A stretch of DNA of 64,000 bases from an uncultured Collinsella sp. (GTDB lineage Bacteria > Actinomycetota > Coriobacteriia > Coriobacteriales > Coriobacteriaceae): assembly GCA_900542555.1 (NCBI GenBank), contig UQNU01000001.1, positions 1 through 64,000 of the forward strand. The letters run 5' to 3'. The translations under genes were made by a program, and so were the position numbers. Positions within the stretch are counted from its first letter, which is position 1; each line of letters starts with the position of its first letter. Positions 25,040 through 33,573 of this stretch are shown here, piece after piece. The notes under the pieces are model-generated. The model was not told the origin of the DNA and ran no database searches. It was given only the letters and a program-made list of their open reading frames with translations.

Positions 25040-25160
25040 GGAGGCCCCAGGGCTTACCTCCCAAATCGTCCTCGGACATGTCAGGATCCCGCCGTGCGCT
25101 TCGCGCGGCGGGATCCTTCCGTCCTGCGGAAAGATTTGGGAGGTAAGCCCTGGGGCCTCC
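25040..25160. repeat. Structured element C (28-bp outer stem family)
   Basis: A perfect 28-bp outer stem (25040-25067 with 25133-25160; arm begins GGAGGCCCCAGG and ends CCCAAATC) encloses internal-loop strands GTCCTCGGACATG and GTCCTGCGGAAA, then a 12-bp inner stem AGGATCCCGCCG/CGGCGGGATCCT. It lies 24 bases after the pfk stop. The geometry and loop sequences recur at 32232-32361 and 37691-37817. Confidence 0.85.
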
Positions 25161-25557
25161 TGCGGTAACTAAGGAGGCCATGGCTATTCGTCTTCTTGCT
25201 GCGGGTGCCTGGGGTAGGATGCGGCGTGCATTTTTGGGAGTATTCAGCAGCCGAGGGTGCCTGCATACTGGATTTTGGGCGAAAGGCAGGCACCATGAGC
25301 CGCATCCTGTAAAAAAACGAGCGGCTCTAGAGGCGTTGGGACTCAGAATCGGGGCTTTCAGCGCGGTTTTGTGCACCCGCCCCCGCGCTCGCGGACCCCG
25401 GGACGCTGAATACTCCGGAATTTGCACGGCGCCCCCTGGGGTACCTGTGGGCAAAAAGCAACCGCCCCGTCAAAGTATGCATTTGGCGGAGCGGTTTATG
25501 CAAAAATACTGCTGCGGGCGCGTCGGCAGCTCGCTAGAACTTGAATCCCAGGACAGG
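25161..25557. other. Intergenic region with nested inverted repeats, no credible gene
   Basis: No supported coding sequence. Visible pairings: AGGATGCGGC (25216-25225) with GCCGCATCCT (25299-25308); inside it GGTGCCTGC (25256-25264) with GCAGGCACC (25286-25294); and GGAGTATTCAGC (25237-25248) with GCTGAATACTCC (25405-25416). CCTGTGGGCAAAAA at 25444-25457 matches the end of the R3 element at 57387. A short frame opening at 25180 behind AAGGAGG has no family resemblance and its binding site is part of a hairpin (GGCCTCCT/AAGGAGGCC). Confidence 0.6.
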
Positions 25558-28323
25558 TTACTCGGCGCTCTTGAGGGCGCCGACCATGTCGATCTTGTTG
25601 AGGGTACGATTGGTGGCGAGGTTGACGATAAACGTAAAGCCAAAGGCCAGCAGCACGGCGAGCACGTAGCTCAGTGGCTCGACCTCGACGTCAAAGTACA
25701 GCGACGGCATCTGCAAAATGTAGGTAAAGCTCTCGGCCAGCAAGCCGCCCAGCGGCACGCCCAGCGCAGCGCCGATCGCCGTGAGGATCAACGTCTCCTT
25801 GTTGACGTAGTGGTGCACCTCGCCACGGCGGAAGCCCAGCACCTTAATGGTCGCCAGCTCGCGCTCGCGCTCGGAGATATTCGTGTTGGACAGTGTAAAC
25901 ACAACCACAAACGACAGGCACGCCGCCATAAAGGTCACGAGCGCCACGACCGAATTGATAATCGTAAAGTTCGCATCAGCGTTCGCCTGATGCTCGGCCG
26001 TACTCGAAATCGTAAGCCAGCCGTCACTCTTAATCTTCTTGCTAAACGCAATCTGGTCGGCCGACGAGCCCTTCAGCAACGCAAGGACACCGTTAAGGCG
26101 CGCGCTTCGACCGAACGCGCGCTCATAGGTGCCCTGCGTCATATAGAGTGTGTTGCCAAGATAGTTGAGCGAAATGTCGCTGACTTTGACCTTGGCAGCA
26201 TTGAGCGACGAATCCTGGACGTGCGCCGTATCACCCGGCTGAATCCCCAGCGCCAGCTGTGAACTCTTGCTCAGATACACATCTCCGTCACGCAAAGACA
26301 GCGACTCTTTGGACTCGTCCTCAAGGCGCACGTAGTCGTCCAGATCGTTCACGCGGTCATCGGGCACCACGATTAACAGCACTGTCTCGCTTTTGCCGCC
26401 AAATGTAAAGGTGACGTTATCGGTCGTAATCGGCAGCGTCGAAGTCACGGTCACACCGGAATCCTTGACCGCGCTTCGCTCGTCGAGCGCCGCGCACGTC
26501 TGCGTAAAGTCGTCGGGATTGGCGACCGCCAGCAAGTCGTAGCGCGTGATATGCCCGTACTGTTTGGGCGAAAGCGCTATCGACGTATCGCGGATGCCCA
26601 GAGCGCAGATCACGAGCGCCGTGCAGCCGGCGATACCAAAGATGGTCATAAAGGCGCGCTTTTTATAGCGGAAAAGGTTGCGTGCAGCGACCTTGTTCAA
26701 AAAGCCCATACGGTGCCAGATAAAGCCGATGCGCTCAAGCAAAATGCGCGAGCCGGCACGCGGGGCCTTGGGACGCATGAGCGAGGCTGGGGTCTCGGCC
26801 ATCTCGTGGCGGCAGGCGATAATCGTGGCGCCCACCACGCCCACGGCAAACAGCGCCACCGAGACGATTGAGGACACGATGTCGTACGAAAGCAGCATCT
26901 GGGGCAGTGAGTACATGTCGTCGAACACCGTGAACAGGAACAGTGGTAGGCCCACAAATCCGACAATGTTGCCAAGCACGCCGCCGATCAGACAAGCCCA
27001 CAGTGAATAGTTCACGTATTTGGACAGGATACGCCCGCGTGAATAGCCGAGCGCCTTGTACAGACCAATGAGCGTGCGCTCCTCCTCGACCATGCGCGTG
27101 GCGGTGGTAAGGCTAATGAGCACGGCGACGACAAAGAAGATGAATGGGAAAACCGTGGCGATGGCTTCGATCGAAGAGCTGTCGCTCTCCACGCTCGAGT
27201 AGCTTGTGATGCTATCGCGGTCCTGGATGTACCAAGTGCATTCGCCCAGATCGGAAAGCTCGGTACGGGCATCGGCAAATTGCTGGTCGGCGGCTGCGCG
27301 GCGCTGGTTCAAATCGGCCTGTGCCTGAACGCGCTCCTCGCTGCCCTCGGCCATGCGATTGATGTTGTCCTGCTCAACCCCAAAGAGCATATTCGCCTGG
27401 CGCTCGGCCGCATCCAAGCTTGCCGGTGTGTCGACCGTCAGTTCCTGAACACGCGCCTTCTCGCGCTCGTCGCGGATCTCCTCGATATTACTCTTGACCT
27501 CGTTGATCTTTGTCGTGTAGGCATCGGAATAGGAGTTGAGGCTCTTGGCTCCCTCGACGATCACGTGGACGGCGGAGTAGGAGGAAGATGTCGCGGCATC
27601 CTCGCTCACATAGAACCTATAGTCCGCAGCCGAAGCAGCGCGAAAGTCGTTGACGGTCGAGTCGGAGCTCACATCAGTGGGGTCGAGGACCTCGGCCGTA
27701 ATGGTGTAATCGCCCGCGGCAAACTGGTCCTTAGCGCTTTGGTTCGACGAGCTCGCGTCATTGGCGGCAAAGCTCACGGTATCGCCGAGCTTTTTGCCCG
27801 AAGCCTTCAGGAACTTCGATGTCACCGCAACCTCATCGGCGCTCTCGGGCAAATCGCCGTTCACGAGCACCGGCTGATCGATGTTCTCCTTGGAGAGACT
27901 TTGCACGACCACGCGCTCGCGCGTTGTGCCCACGGCGGTGTAGGCGGTCTCGGTGTAGATGCCCTCGGCCGTCTCGACGCCGTCGACCTCTTGGATAGCC
28001 GAAAGATCGTCGCGCGTAAAGCCATAGGTCGACTGCACGTTAATGTCATAGACACTCTGCTGGTCAAAGTAGGCGTCAACCGAATCGCGCAGATCCTCGC
28101 AGCCCGCCTTAAGGCCGCACATCACGCTCACGCCAAGCGCGGTGATGACCACGATTGACAAGAAGCGCTTAAGACTGCCTCGGATTGTGCGGTAAATGCC
28201 ACGGCGAAAAATCGTCGGGACCATATCGTTTGAGCTTTGAGCAGTGCGGTAGGTCGCGAACTCCCAGTCGCGGTCTGCGTGCTCCGTATCGTGGTTTTGG
28301 CTGTTTTGGCGATCTTGGTCCAT
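25558..28323 (-). CDS. FtsX-type ABC transporter permease, large
   Basis: A membrane permease of 921 residues. It has an N-terminal membrane segment (FLSIVVITALGVSVMCGL), a large extracytoplasmic region, a first FtsX block (VFPFIFFVVAVLISLTTATRMVEEERTLIGLYKALG), a second external domain and a C-terminal FtsX block (ISERERELATIKVLGFRRGEV). The external part includes a Gln/Ala/Glu-rich coiled-coil-like segment near 290-350. Such permeases export peptides or lipids, or act mechanically on the envelope. The start is ATG 28323, five bases after the ATPase stop; GTG 28335 is an alternative. It is the last gene of a two-component/ABC module. Confidence 0.85.
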   Translation of the reverse strand: MDQDRQNSQNHDTEHADRDWEFATYRTAQSSNDMVPTIFRRGIYRTIRGSLKRFLSIVVITALGVSVMCGLKAGCEDLRDSVDAYFDQQSVYDINVQSTYGFTRDDLSAIQEVDGVETAEGIYTETAYTAVGTTRERVVVQSLSKENIDQPVLVNGDLPESADEVAVTSKFLKASGKKLGDTVSFAANDASSSNQSAKDQFAAGDYTITAEVLDPTDVSSDSTVNDFRAASAADYRFYVSEDAATSSSYSAVHVIVEGAKSLNSYSDAYTTKINEVKSNIEEIRDEREKARVQELTVDTPASLDAAERQANMLFGVEQDNINRMAEGSEERVQAQADLNQRRAAADQQFADARTELSDLGECTWYIQDRDSITSYSSVESDSSSIEAIATVFPFIFFVVAVLISLTTATRMVEEERTLIGLYKALGYSRGRILSKYVNYSLWACLIGGVLGNIVGFVGLPLFLFTVFDDMYSLPQMLLSYDIVSSIVSVALFAVGVVGATIIACRHEMAETPASLMRPKAPRAGSRILLERIGFIWHRMGFLNKVAARNLFRYKKRAFMTIFGIAGCTALVICALGIRDTSIALSPKQYGHITRYDLLAVANPDDFTQTCAALDERSAVKDSGVTVTSTLPITTDNVTFTFGGKSETVLLIVVPDDRVNDLDDYVRLEDESKESLSLRDGDVYLSKSSQLALGIQPGDTAHVQDSSLNAAKVKVSDISLNYLGNTLYMTQGTYERAFGRSARLNGVLALLKGSSADQIAFSKKIKSDGWLTISSTAEHQANADANFTIINSVVALVTFMAACLSFVVVFTLSNTNISERERELATIKVLGFRRGEVHHYVNKETLILTAIGAALGVPLGGLLAESFTYILQMPSLYFDVEVEPLSYVLAVLLAFGFTFIVNLATNRTLNKIDMVGALKSAE

Positions 28324-28328
28324 GGGCG

Positions 28329-29030
28329 CTACCACTCGATCGTCTCGATAGGCACGGGATTTTGCTGGACCGTCTCGCTCTCCACGCGGCCGCTCTTAAA
28401 GCGGATCAGGCGATCGGCCATGGGCGCCAGCGCGGAGTTATGGGTGATGATGATGACCGTGATGCCCTGCTTGCGACAGGTGTCCTGTAGCAGCTGCAAG
28501 ATCTGCTTGCCGGTTTTGTAGTCGAGTGCGCCCGTGGGCTCGTCGCACAGGAGCAACTTGGGGTTCTTGGCCAGCGCGCGGGCGATGGACACACGCTGCT
28601 GCTCGCCGCCCGAAAGCTGCGCCGGAAAGTTAGCAAGACGGTCGCCCAGGCCAACCTGACGAAGCGTTTGCTCGGCATCGAGCGAATCGGGGCAAATCTG
28701 CGCCGCAAGCTCGACATTTTCGAGCGCCGTCAGGTTGGGGACCAGATTGTAGAACTGGAAGACAAAGCCGACGTCGGCACGGCGGTATTCCACGAGCTGC
28801 GCCTCGTTGGCGGAGCTCACGTCGCGCCCGTCCACCGTCACAGTGCCGGAGGTTACCGTATCCATGCCACCCAGGATGTTGAGCGCCGTAGTCTTGCCGG
28901 CACCCGAGGCGCCCAGGATAATGGCGAGCTCGCCGCGCTCAACGGTAAAGCTCGCGCCGTCGAGCGCGTGAATGCGGGCATCGCCCTCGCCGTACGCCTT
29001 GATGACGTCTTTGAATTCGATATAAGCCAT
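28329..29030 (-). CDS. ABC transporter ATP-binding protein (MacB/LolD type)
   Basis: A 233-residue ATPase partner of the adjacent FtsX permease. It has Walker [10 protein letters not shown], a Q-loop in [17 protein letters not shown], the signature [16 protein letters not shown], Walker [13 protein letters not shown] and the switch His in IITHN, all intact. The sequence class ([17 protein letters not shown]) is that of lipoprotein/peptide-releasing or antimicrobial-resistance ABC systems. The regulator and kinase encoded upstream suggest induction by an envelope signal, probably a peptide or antibiotic; this is inference. Confidence 0.93.
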   Translation of the reverse strand: MAYIEFKDVIKAYGEGDARIHALDGASFTVERGELAIILGASGAGKTTALNILGGMDTVTSGTVTVDGRDVSSANEAQLVEYRRADVGFVFQFYNLVPNLTALENVELAAQICPDSLDAEQTLRQVGLGDRLANFPAQLSGGEQQRVSIARALAKNPKLLLCDEPTGALDYKTGKQILQLLQDTCRKQGITVIIITHNSALAPMADRLIRFKSGRVESETVQQNPVPIETIEW

Positions 29031-29083
29031 CGATTAATTCCCATCTGGTCGGATAACTCCTTAGTATTACCCATTTCGCACCG

Positions 29084-29118
29084 ACCAAAAAGGGACAGGT
29101 TCATTTTGGCAGGTTTTA
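29084..29118. repeat. R1 interspersed repeat, copy 4
   Basis: On the minus strand TAAAACCTGCCAAAATGA, then ACCTGTCCC and TTTTTGGT. The first TAA is the stop codon of the histidine kinase gene. It occupies the kinase-ATPase spacer within the operon. Confidence 0.85.
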
Positions 29119-30477
29119 GAGGCGGACGGTGAAGGTGATCTGGTTGCCGTGGCCGCAGACAGAAGCGCTCCCACCATGGGCTTCGGCGATGGCACGCACC
29201 ACGGATAGGCCCACGCCCGAGCCGCCCGTCTTGGAGCTGCGCGACACGTCCGCACGATAGAAGCGGTCGAACAATCGATCTAGATCGCCTTCGGGCAGCT
29301 CGTCCACGGCGTTCGAAACGACAAGCTCGGCCGAGCCTTTGCCCGCACCGCGCGAAACAGCACGCAGGCTCAGCTCGATAACGCTGTCTTCGCTTGCGTA
29401 GCGTGTGGCGTTGTCCAGCAGTAGTTCAACAACCTGCGCCACTGCCGCGGCATCGGCATGGGCCCGCACACCGCTCGCGATCGACGTCGACAGCCGCTTG
29501 CCGCGCGAAACCGCCACCGATTCAAACGGCGCCGCCGCCTTGTCCACCGCCTCCGAAAGATCAAACGATGTCATGGCAAAGCCCGCCGAGCCCTCGTCCA
29601 TGCGAGCCAAAAATACCAGACGCTCCGTAAGTGCCGTCAGCCGCGCGACCTGCTCGTGAATGCTCTGCGTCCACTCACTCTCGCCGCTCTCAATTTCCTG
29701 TACCTCGTTAGCGGCATCAATCACGGCCAGCCGCGTCTTGATCTCGTGGCTCGCATCGGTAATAAAGCGCTTTTGCTTGCTGTAGCTCTCGACCATCGGT
29801 CGAATCACCGCGCCCGAGGCACCCGCCACAATTGCCAACACCGCCAGCCAGCCAATGCAGCTGATGGCCACGCTCGCGCTTAAAAACGAATGGAAGCTTG
29901 TGAGCTCGCGTGAACAGTCGACGAATACATAGGTTGTCTCGTCGCCCTGAACCGTAACCGTATAGCGGTAGTTACCAGAAAAGCCCGAGGTCAAACCCTT
30001 GGAATACAGTCCTGCAGCGATGCGGGCGGCACGCTTGGCGCCCACCGCGGCAATGCGAGCCGTGTTGACATCGGTCACCTGCCCGCCGGCAATCGACACC
30101 GTAAAGTAGCGCGTGTCGAAGGGAGACTCCGCCGTCATGCCTTCGAAATGCCTGATGCGAACGCCCGCTTGGCTATCGCCGGCATCCTTGCCATTAGCGG
30201 GATCGTCTTTAGACTCATCCCCCCAATCGATGCTGCCCTTGTCCGCCAGGATATAGCCCAGACGCGCATCGGCCATCTTGCAGACATGCGAATAATTGAC
30301 GATGTTGATGGCGGCGATGATGAGCGTGAGCACCACGGTCACAGCACCCATGGCAACCAGGATGAATTTGCGACGCAGACGGCGGCCCAATGCGTCAGCA
30401 GAATTTGTCCGCCCTGTACCACTCGAGGCAGCGTGAAACCGCTCCGTCATGCGTTTGCACCACGCGCGCACGCTCAC
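29116..30477 (-). CDS. Sensor histidine kinase
   Basis: A 453-residue membrane kinase. Segments at about 38-60 and 200-225 flank a 140-residue external sensor domain. The H-box reads DASHEIKTRLAVI with His244; the usual Pro after Lys-Thr is Arg. N-box (LLLDNATRY), G1 and G2 (GGSGVGLSVVRAIAEAHGG) are intact. The start GTG 30477 overlaps the regulator stop (GTGA), so the pair is coupled; ATG 30450 is an alternative. It works with the regulator upstream and presumably tunes the ABC genes downstream. The stop lies in repeat R1. Confidence 0.9.
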   Translation of the reverse strand: MSVRAWCKRMTERFHAASSGTGRTNSADALGRRLRRKFILVAMGAVTVVLTLIIAAINIVNYSHVCKMADARLGYILADKGSIDWGDESKDDPANGKDAGDSQAGVRIRHFEGMTAESPFDTRYFTVSIAGGQVTDVNTARIAAVGAKRAARIAAGLYSKGLTSGFSGNYRYTVTVQGDETTYVFVDCSRELTSFHSFLSASVAISCIGWLAVLAIVAGASGAVIRPMVESYSKQKRFITDASHEIKTRLAVIDAANEVQEIESGESEWTQSIHEQVARLTALTERLVFLARMDEGSAGFAMTSFDLSEAVDKAAAPFESVAVSRGKRLSTSIASGVRAHADAAAVAQVVELLLDNATRYASEDSVIELSLRAVSRGAGKGSAELVVSNAVDELPEGDLDRLFDRFYRADVSRSSKTGGSGVGLSVVRAIAEAHGGSASVCGHGNQITFTVRL

Positions 30478-31163
30478 GCCTGTTCGCCTTCCTCGACAAC
30501 CTCAAGCGAATATCCCTGATTGCGCGACGCGCGGATGGCCACATTGGCACCCAGCGCCGTCAGCTTTTTGCGCAGGTACGAGATGTAGACCCACACCACA
30601 TTGGCGCCTTCGGGTACGTCCTCGCCCCAAACCTCGAGCATGAGGCGCTCGGTAGGCATACGCGTGCCGGCGTTGCGCATAAAGAGCTCCATAAGCTGAA
30701 ACTCACGATTGGCCAGGTGCTCCTCGCCCAAAGGGCCAACGAGCGTGCACGATGCCGTGTCGAGACGCACGTTGCCCACGCTGAGCGTCGTGGCGTCAAT
30801 TGCCGTCGCGGCACGCGTCATGGCACGAATACGCGCAAGCAGCTCCTTGGCGGCAAACGGCTTGGTCAGGTAATCGTTGGCACCGGCATCCAAGCCCTCG
30901 ACCTTATCGGACACCTCGCTTTTTGCCGTGAGCATAATGATGGGCAGACGCTTACCGGCGGCGCGTGTGCGCTTGAGCACCTCAATGCCATCCATGCCGG
31001 GCATCATGATGTCCAGGATTGCGGCGTCGTAATCGTTGGTGAGTAGATACTCGAGCGCCGTCAGGCCGTCGAGCGCGGTGTCGACCTCGTAGTCGCTATG
31101 TTGAAGAATCGCGGTAAGAGCGCGGGAGAGGCCGGGTTCGTCCTCGGCAAGCATCAACTTCAT
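30474..31163 (-). CDS. OmpR/PhoB-family response regulator
   Basis: A 229-residue transcription factor. The receiver domain has the acidic pair at Glu7-Asp8, phospho-acceptor Asp51 (LDIMMPGMDG), Thr in MLTAKS and Lys in TKPF. The C-terminal winged helix ends with VWVYISYLRKKL. AAAGGAGCAACT precedes the ATG. It is the first gene of the regulator-kinase-ATPase-permease unit. Two CCTTAGC repeats 11 bases apart lie just upstream of its promoter, the spacing expected for OmpR-type dimers, suggesting autoregulation. Confidence 0.95.
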   Translation of the reverse strand: MKLMLAEDEPGLSRALTAILQHSDYEVDTALDGLTALEYLLTNDYDAAILDIMMPGMDGIEVLKRTRAAGKRLPIIMLTAKSEVSDKVEGLDAGANDYLTKPFAAKELLARIRAMTRAATAIDATTLSVGNVRLDTASCTLVGPLGEEHLANREFQLMELFMRNAGTRMPTERLMLEVWGEDVPEGANVVWVYISYLRKKLTALGANVAIRASRNQGYSLEVVEEGEQA

Positions 31164-31195
31164 AGTTGCTCCTTTGGCGCATGGCTATACAGGTT

Positions 31196-31246
31196 TTGAT
31201 ACTGCCGATAATAGCGTACCGTCAACCGCCTTAGCGCAGCCTTAGC
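31196..31246 (-). promoter_or_regulatory. Promoter and direct-repeat site of the regulator operon
   Basis: On the minus strand, TTGACG (complement of 31220-31225) and TATCAA (31196-31201) form a -35/-10 pair with 18 bases between. Immediately upstream, GCTAAGG occurs twice at an 11-base period (31229-31235 and 31240-31246). Confidence 0.5.
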
Positions 31247-31391
31247 TGCTCAACCTGCGCGTTTTTAAATACGCAGGATATGGCTTAGCCAAACTTAAGG
31301 CGCACGTGTCGAGCGCTTTGACGCATGCCGAGCGCGAAGGGACAGTGACTCGTCCTTTCACGGCGTCCTAGTTATGCAAAGTGCTCGAGCG

Positions 31392-31970
31392 TTACTCCTC
31401 GTACGCGCCCTCAAGCCGCAGCAGCCACTCCTTGCGGTCGAGGCCGCCGGCATATCCGTTGAGCGAACCATCGGCGGCAACCACGCGATGGCACGGCACA
31501 ATAATCGAAATGGGATTACGCGCGACCGCGGCCCCCACGGCACGGGGAGACGCAACGGGTGCTTCGTTTCCCGGTACACGATGTCGAGCCGCAACACGCT
31601 GGGCGATCTCACCATACGTAGCGACCTCGCCACGCGGGATAGAAAGCAGCTCAAACCAAACCTCGCGCTGAAACGCCGTACCAATCATATGCAACGGCGG
31701 CGTAAACCGAGGCTCCTGCCCCGCAAAATAAGCATTCAGCCAAGCCCAAGAACGCTCAAGTACCGACGAGGCAGCACCGTTTGTCGGATTCACCGAAGAC
31801 ATGCCGCCAGCACCAGAAACCGCATCGGCGCCTTCAACATGTTCGGGATCTTCTTTGAGAAGCGTGGAGCCAAAGTGCTCCTGCCCCTCAAACCAAAGCC
31901 CCGTCAAACCGCGGCCATCAGCGGCAAGCAGGATTTCGCCCAAAGGCGAAGCAAACGTCGTCGTGACCAC
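31392..31970 (-). CDS. ogt: Methylated-DNA--protein-cysteine methyltransferase
   Basis: A suicide repair protein that moves the methyl group of O6-methylguanine to its own Cys160 in the motif IIVPCHRVV. It has 192 residues. The DNA-binding helix block is RGEVATYGEIAQRVA and the C-terminal LNGYAGGLDRKEWLLRLEG is typical. About 30 residues (roughly 40-70, Ser/Gly/Ala-rich) form an extra linker between the N-terminal ribonuclease-H-like fold and the active-site domain. The start is GTG 31970, six bases after AAGGAG. Confidence 0.93.
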   Translation of the reverse strand: MVTTTFASPLGEILLAADGRGLTGLWFEGQEHFGSTLLKEDPEHVEGADAVSGAGGMSSVNPTNGAASSVLERSWAWLNAYFAGQEPRFTPPLHMIGTAFQREVWFELLSIPRGEVATYGEIAQRVAARHRVPGNEAPVASPRAVGAAVARNPISIIVPCHRVVAADGSLNGYAGGLDRKEWLLRLEGAYEE

Positions 31971-32048
31971 CAGCGGCTCCTTTCAAAACTCCGCAACATA
32001 ATACCGCGAATTGTGCAGACAACCCCAATCGACCCCAAAGTCACCCTA

Positions 32049-32130
32049 GGCAGCAGGCGCGAACGCGCCGCAGCTGCCGGCCGCGCCCCACAGTCCCCCA
32101 AGGCGGCAGGCGCAAAGCGCCGAAGCCGCC
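32049..32130. repeat. Two tandem similar hairpins
   Basis: At 32049-32078, GGCAGC-a-GGCGCG pairs with CGCGCC...GCTGCC. At 32102-32130, GGCGGC-a-GGCGC pairs with GCGCC...GCCGCC. The two share layout and differ by paired changes, 53 bases apart, in the 403-base non-coding gap between ogt and asd. Confidence 0.6.
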
Positions 32131-32231
32131 GCCGGGATCAGGGCCCGCAACAGCCACGTGCCCCCACATCAGCCCAGCGGCCCCAACCAACAACGGCCCC
32201 ATCGCAGGTCGCTTGCAGCAGCGTCACCGCA

Positions 32232-32361
32232 GGCGGGGGCCGGGCTTGGTTTTCAGAACACTCCGCAGACCAGTGTGGCGCCTTGTCCGCGGCTCCGAAG
32301 GAGCAGGACAAGGCGCCACACATGGTCGAGGACGTTCTGAAAACTAAGCCCGGCCCCCGCC
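32232..32361. repeat. Structured element D (28-bp outer stem family)
   Basis: The outer stem 32232-32259 with 32334-32361 is 28 bp including one G-U pair (arm begins GGCGGGGGCCGGGCTT). Internal strands, read on the minus strand, are GTCCTCGACCATG and CTGGTCTGCGGAGT. The inner 15-bp stem is TGTGGCGCCTTGTCC/GGACAAGGCGCCACA around a TCCGAAGGA mini-hairpin. It lies 12 bases past the asd stop, on the asd (minus) strand. Confidence 0.85.
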
Positions 32362-32373
32362 GGACAGGTCACA

Positions 32374-33399
32374 CTACTCGCAGAGCAGCTTAGCGATCTG
32401 GACGGCGTTGGTTGCCGCGCCCTTACGGATTTGGTCGCCGCAGCACCAGAAGGTGATACCGCGCGCGGCCTCGGGGTTCGAGATGTCGCGGCGCACGCGT
32501 CCGACCCAAATCAGGTCCTGGTCGGACGTATCCATCGGCATGGGGAAGCGATCGTGTGCATCCTCGGCGTCCATGTCGTCAACCAGCTTCACGCCCGGAG
32601 CGGCAGCCAGCGCAGCACGGGCCTCGTCAACCGTAATATCGCGTTCAAACTCGAGCGTAATGCTCTCGGAGTGCGAGCGCAGCACAGGCACGCGCACGCA
32701 GGTGCAGTTCACGCGCAGCTCGGGCAGGTGCATGATCTTGCGGCCCTCGTTTTGCAGCTTCATCTCCTCGGAAGTAAAGCCCTCCTCCTTGACGCCGCCA
32801 ATCTGCGGAATCAGGTTGCTCGCCAGCTGGGCGGCAAAAGCGCGCGGCTCGGGAATCTCCTCACCACGGCCCAGGGCGGCAAGCTGCGCTTCGAGCTCGG
32901 CCATACCGGGAGCACCGGCACCAGAAGCCGCCTGATACGTCGAGACGATCATGCGCTTCACGCCGGCAAGCTGATGCAGCGGCCACGTGGGAACCAGGCC
33001 GATGATGGTCGCGCAGTTGGGATTGGCGATAAGGCCGTGATGCCATTTGATATCGTCGGCATTGATCTCGGGCACGACCAGCGGCACCTCGGGATCCATG
33101 CGGAAGGCGTGGCTGTTGTCGACCACGACGGCGCCGCGCTTGACGGCCTCGGGCAGCAGCTCCTTGGCGATATCGTCGCCGGCAGCGCCGAGCACGATGT
33201 CGCAGCCCTCAAAGGCCTCGGGGCAAGCCTCTTCAATCACAACCTGCTCGCCGCGGAACTCAACGGTCTTGCCCGCAGAGCGCGCGCTCGCCAGCAGCTT
33301 GAGCTTACCGACCGGAAACTCCTGCTCGTTGAGGCACTCGAGCATCTGGGTGCCCACGGCTCCCGTCGCGCCCAAAATAGCAACCGTGTACTGTTTCAT
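32374..33399 (-). CDS. asd: Aspartate-semialdehyde dehydrogenase
   Basis: Reduces aspartyl phosphate to aspartate semialdehyde with NADPH, the branch step toward lysine, threonine and methionine. It has 341 residues, with the dinucleotide motif GATGAVGTQ (10-18), the catalytic Cys in ANPNCATIIG and the active-site His in VPVLRSHSE. The start ATG 33399 has AAAGGGGGAAG upstream; a 30-codon extension lacks support. It follows lysC on the same strand after a terminator-like hairpin, so the two aspartate-pathway genes are adjacent but may be transcribed separately. Confidence 0.96.
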   Translation of the reverse strand: MKQYTVAILGATGAVGTQMLECLNEQEFPVGKLKLLASARSAGKTVEFRGEQVVIEEACPEAFEGCDIVLGAAGDDIAKELLPEAVKRGAVVVDNSHAFRMDPEVPLVVPEINADDIKWHHGLIANPNCATIIGLVPTWPLHQLAGVKRMIVSTYQAASGAGAPGMAELEAQLAALGRGEEIPEPRAFAAQLASNLIPQIGGVKEEGFTSEEMKLQNEGRKIMHLPELRVNCTCVRVPVLRSHSESITLEFERDITVDEARAALAAAPGVKLVDDMDAEDAHDRFPMPMDTSDQDLIWVGRVRRDISNPEAARGITFWCCGDQIRKGAATNAVQIAKLLCE

Positions 33400-33473
33400 G
33401 CTTCCCCCTTTAAAGGTTGTGGCTTTTGCCCGCACGCCGAGCAGGCCGATTATTGTTGCCAGTGTATACAAGA

Positions 33474-33500
33474 ACGGGGCGGGCACGAAACCCGCCCCGT
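33474..33500 (-). terminator. Terminator after lysC
   Basis: ACGGGGCGGG and CCCGCCCCGT form a perfect 10-bp stem with a CACGAAA loop between lysC and asd. It lacks a long U-run, so read-through into asd is possible. Confidence 0.65.
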
Positions 33501-33573
33501 CGAAACGAAACCGAAACGAAACGCCCCGCCGTAGATTTCTGGCACTTGTCCCAAAAATTCACCGGGATGGCAG

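Noticed and set aside
25180..26262. 360-codon plus-strand frame with AAGGAGG upstream
   Set aside because: Most of it is antisense to the FtsX permease, and the apparent ribosome binding site is one arm of a hairpin.
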